Origin: Trichocoleus sp. FACHB-46
GTDB lineage: Bacteria > Cyanobacteriota > Cyanobacteriia > FACHB-46
DNA: 64,000 nucleotides
Reading direction: 5' to 3'
NCBI RefSeq assembly: GCF_014695385.1
Contig: NZ_JACJOD010000076.1
Span: forward strand, 124,001 to 188,000
In this document: positions 61,996 through 64,000 of the stretch, in pieces
Numbering within the stretch: the stretch's first letter is position 1
Layout of the letters: the number at the start of each line of letters is the position of its first letter
Notes under the pieces: model-generated
Database searches by the model: none
What the model was told of the DNA's origin: nothing
What the model saw: only the letters and a program-made list of their open reading frames with translations
Position numbers and translations under genes: made by a program

Positions 61996-62111
61996 AACTT
62001 AAGTTCGATGCCAACCCAATACTTCAGGTTGCCTCATGATTGATCGTTTTGTGGATTCAAGTATGGACCCTGAATGGACGACAGATTTGAGTTATCCCCT
62101 TAAATTAAGGG
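61996..62111 (+). repeat. Copy C of the three-copy 115-bp element
   Basis: Bounded by AACTTAAGTT (61996-62005) and CCCTTAAATTAAGGG (62097-62111). A second ACTTAAGT occurs at 61974-61981, just after the regulator stop. Same orientation relation to a downstream gene (MOSC) as copies A and B to theirs. Good candidate promoter/operator region. Confidence 0.75.
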
Positions 62112-62200
62112 CATCTAAACGGTTGCAGAGTTGAAGCGAAGAAAATGGACGGCTGTAGAAGGCTGCCATTGCCTCACGACCCAAAGCTGTGGAACTGAAA

Positions 62201-62854
62201 ATGAAACTCATCTCTGTCAATGTGGGGCTGCCACGGGAAGTGACCTGGAAAGGGAAAACAGTGAGAACTGGAATCTTCAAAGAGCCAGTCCCAGCCAGTG
62301 CAAGGGTGATGGTGCGATCGCTGAACCTAGACGGGGATGGCCAAGCTGATCTCTTGGTTCATGGGGGATTAGACAAAGCAATTTATGTCTATCCTTTTGA
62401 GCATTATGATTACTGGCGCGCTGAGTTGCCTGACACAGACCTAACGCTAGGCATTTTTGGTGAAAATCTCACAATCACTGGACTGAGAGAAGACGAAGTA
62501 AACATTGGCGATCGCTTTCAGATTGGCACAGTCAAACTGATGGTGACACAACCTCGCCTCCCTTGCTACAAACTGGGGATTCGGTTTGGGCGACCCGATA
62601 TGGTAAAGCGATTTCTCGCCAGTCGTCGCACTGGATTTTACTTTTCCGTTTTGCAAGAAGGAGAAGTCGGAACGGGAGACACTCTAGAGTTGGTGAGCCG
62701 AGATAACAACAAGATCACGGTTGCCGACATCACTCAGCTTTATGTGCGTGAGAAAAACAATCCAGAGCTACTTCACCGCGCAACTCAACTCGAAGCTTTA
62801 CCCAAAAGTTGGCGCGACTATTTCCAGGAACAAAGTCGTCGTCAAGATGGGTAG
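62201..62854 (+). CDS. MOSC-domain protein (YiiM-like)
   Basis: A 217-residue protein: an MOSC domain with the conserved Cys in QPRLPCYKLG and the VHGGLDKAIYVYP and GIFGENLTI segments, followed by a helical C-terminal extension as in YiiM. MOSC proteins use molybdenum cofactor; E. coli YiiM relatives reduce N-hydroxylated bases and give resistance to base analogues. A GTG four codons upstream (62189) also opens the frame; the ATG at 62201 begins the family N terminus (MKLISVNVG). It is downstream of repeat copy C. Confidence 0.88.
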   Translation: MKLISVNVGLPREVTWKGKTVRTGIFKEPVPASARVMVRSLNLDGDGQADLLVHGGLDKAIYVYPFEHYDYWRAELPDTDLTLGIFGENLTITGLREDEVNIGDRFQIGTVKLMVTQPRLPCYKLGIRFGRPDMVKRFLASRRTGFYFSVLQEGEVGTGDTLELVSRDNNKITVADITQLYVREKNNPELLHRATQLEALPKSWRDYFQEQSRRQDG

Positions 62855-62907
62855 ATTAACTCAATTTTTACCTAAACTTCGCTAAAACCGAACATGTGGG
62901 AGATCTT

Positions 62908-63483
62908 ATGTTTATCGATTACCTCACACTCATGCTCATTAACCTGGCGGCTGGACTCGCTCTGTTAGCTGCCTATGTCTATTTTGGTCTGGGTGAGCCA
63001 AATCAGAGACGCTGGATTCCAGGCTTTGGGGTTGTCGGTGGGATCGCTTTAGCCACTGGTTTACACATGACATTTACCTGGCCCATTATTGGTAGTTTCA
63101 ATATTGCCTTTGGTGAAACAACGGTTCTGTTTGGCATTCTCTTCGTCGGCACTTCACTCGCTCTGGCAATGGGTTGGGACCTACTGACCCTCGCTGCTTA
63201 TGGCTTCTTTGCAGGACTTGTATCGCTTCTAATTGGCCTTCGCATCATCAACCTGGGAATCACACAACTTCCTCTGCTTACAGGCATTGGGTTCATTTTA
63301 GTTGGCTTGGGAGGAATTTTTTCTGCTCCGACGCTCTATTTCAAAGAAAACCGATTCTTGCGAACGATTGGAGCAATTGTGTTAATTGTGGCAGCTCTTA
63401 TCTTTGCTTTTATTGGATTGAGTGCCTACTGGGGACATCTTGCTAACTTCTCGACGTGGCAACCCCAAACCCTGACAAAATAG
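62908..63483 (+). CDS. DUF981 family membrane protein, copy 2
   Basis: A 191-residue membrane protein with about six hydrophobic helices, paralogous to the gene at 53210-53779. The two share most residues and the leader AAAACCGA...GGAGATCT. A GTG at 62896 in frame is closer to the start of the frame, but the ATG at 62908, preceded by GGGAGATCT, is the start shared with copy 1. It lies 53 bases after the MOSC gene, so the two may be co-transcribed. Function unknown. Confidence 0.85.
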   Translation: MFIDYLTLMLINLAAGLALLAAYVYFGLGEPNQRRWIPGFGVVGGIALATGLHMTFTWPIIGSFNIAFGETTVLFGILFVGTSLALAMGWDLLTLAAYGFFAGLVSLLIGLRIINLGITQLPLLTGIGFILVGLGGIFSAPTLYFKENRFLRTIGAIVLIVAALIFAFIGLSAYWGHLANFSTWQPQTLTK

Positions 63484-63523
63484 CTACGTTTCTATTGAAA
63501 TTCATTACGCTCTTCTGCAAATA

Positions 63524-63901
63524 ATGAAAACTCTTCTGAAAAGAGCCGCCTTATTTCTGGCTCTGCCAACCAGCGTCTTAGCTAATTTCTCTTTACCTGC
63601 CTTTGCTGATTCTACGGCTGGCATCATCCTGAGCACGAGATGCCAGGGTGACCACAACATCAATATTTGGCAGAATTCTACTTCCGGTGAACTGCTCTAT
63701 CGCGCGACTAGTCCCTATGGCAATCTAAGTTTGGGCAGAGGAACCAGCCAAACGACGGAAGGTGTTCGAGTGTATAGGTTTCGGAACAAAAATTATGAAT
63801 ACTGGGTGTGGGATGGCACGTTGGATAACCCCCAGTCCGGAACTTTCGAAGTGTATAAAAACAACCGAATCTTGCTACAGCAACCCTGTACGAAAATCTG
63901 A
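63524..63901 (+). CDS. Secreted small protein with one disulfide
   Basis: A 125-residue protein. A signal peptide of about 28 residues ends at AFADS. The mature part is about 97 residues, beta-rich with Trp, Tyr and Asn, and has just two cysteines (in STRCQGD and QQPCTKI) that probably pair. No family recognised. It lies 40 bases after the DUF981 gene, possibly in the same transcript. Its AT content and style resemble the neighbouring genes. Confidence 0.7.
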   Translation: MKTLLKRAALFLALPTSVLANFSLPAFADSTAGIILSTRCQGDHNINIWQNSTSGELLYRATSPYGNLSLGRGTSQTTEGVRVYRFRNKNYEYWVWDGTLDNPQSGTFEVYKNNRILLQQPCTKI

Positions 63902-63977
63902 ATCCTCTGTAGGTATTCTTCATTTTCTTGAAACTCACTGCTTGCGATCCCTCAATAACTTTACAAGGGGTAATTTC

Positions 63978-64000
63978 ATGACTACGTTTCACACGGTTGC
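63978..64000 (+). CDS. Start of next gene, cut by the window edge
   Basis: ATG at 63978 is preceded by AAGGGG seven bases upstream, and the frame (MTTFHTV...) runs off the end. Only seven complete codons are visible, so no identification is possible. Confidence 0.4.

Noticed and set aside
1-64000. GCGATCGC octamers as possible regulator sites
   Set aside because: They are spread through coding and non-coding DNA alike, as expected of the HIP1 element of cyanobacteria, and do not mark promoters.

Overview
The window is chromosomal-type DNA from a cyanobacterium. The octamer GCGATCGC (HIP1) and its GCGATCG core recur throughout, inside genes and between them. The gene content also fits: SLH/WG-repeat surface protein, a stand-alone EF-G paralogue, cyanobacterial-style multi-sensor histidine kinases, a REC-thioredoxin-reductase-like fusion and a PknB-AAA-GAF-PAS-histidine kinase giant. 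I cannot name the genus from sequence alone. I see no rRNA, tRNA, CRISPR array or intact insertion sequence.

Layout. 0-11 kb is mostly metabolic and envelope housekeeping: desaturase, type III glutamine synthetase, two secreted or exported esterases, HAD phosphatase, TPR protein, tRNA-dihydrouridine synthase, acyltransferase, L,D-transpeptidase lipoprotein and a catalase-like haem protein. At 11.2-14.5 kb an XRE repressor-like protein and a hybrid histidine kinase form an operon behind a perfect 16-bp palindrome. At 14.7-22.6 kb five tightly packed genes form one operon: SWIM zinc finger, DUF5691, MoxR AAA+, DUF5682 and VWA. Convergent to it, 22.6-24.3 kb carries parA and parB with two copies of a perfect 20-bp palindrome, one upstream of parA and one inside the parB coding sequence. 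These look like partition (parS-like) sites. At 24.4-30.6 kb is an unfamiliar cluster on the minus strand: a DUF6734-like glycosyltransferase, a trypco2-like/HhH/TIG/CARDB protein, two proteins of unknown family and an intact papain-family (C1A) peptidase without a signal peptide. It is my best candidate for an undescribed system.

30.8-40.8 kb returns to housekeeping: RNA methyltransferase, FAD oxidoreductase, SLH-WG protein, RhlE-type helicase with a DECD box, EF-G paralogue and GST. 40.8-50.6 kb is a minus-strand run of stress and sensory genes. It contains three histidine kinases, one with a CRP-like sensor directly downstream of a REC/thioredoxin-reductase-like protein, and a UBP-type zinc finger protein.

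50.7-64 kb is a stress or redox island: two alpha/beta hydrolases, a DsbA-like protein, a TetR regulator with an operator-like palindrome over its start codon, a 1992-residue kinase, its NarL-type response regulator, a MOSC protein and two copies of a DUF981 membrane protein. The island shows duplication and decay. A roughly 115-bp intergenic element occurs three times with fixed spacing between two palindromes, and positions 52474-52907 hold relics of the DsbA-like gene, the element and the response regulator in the order of the intact module. I read this as a second copy that collapsed by deletion.
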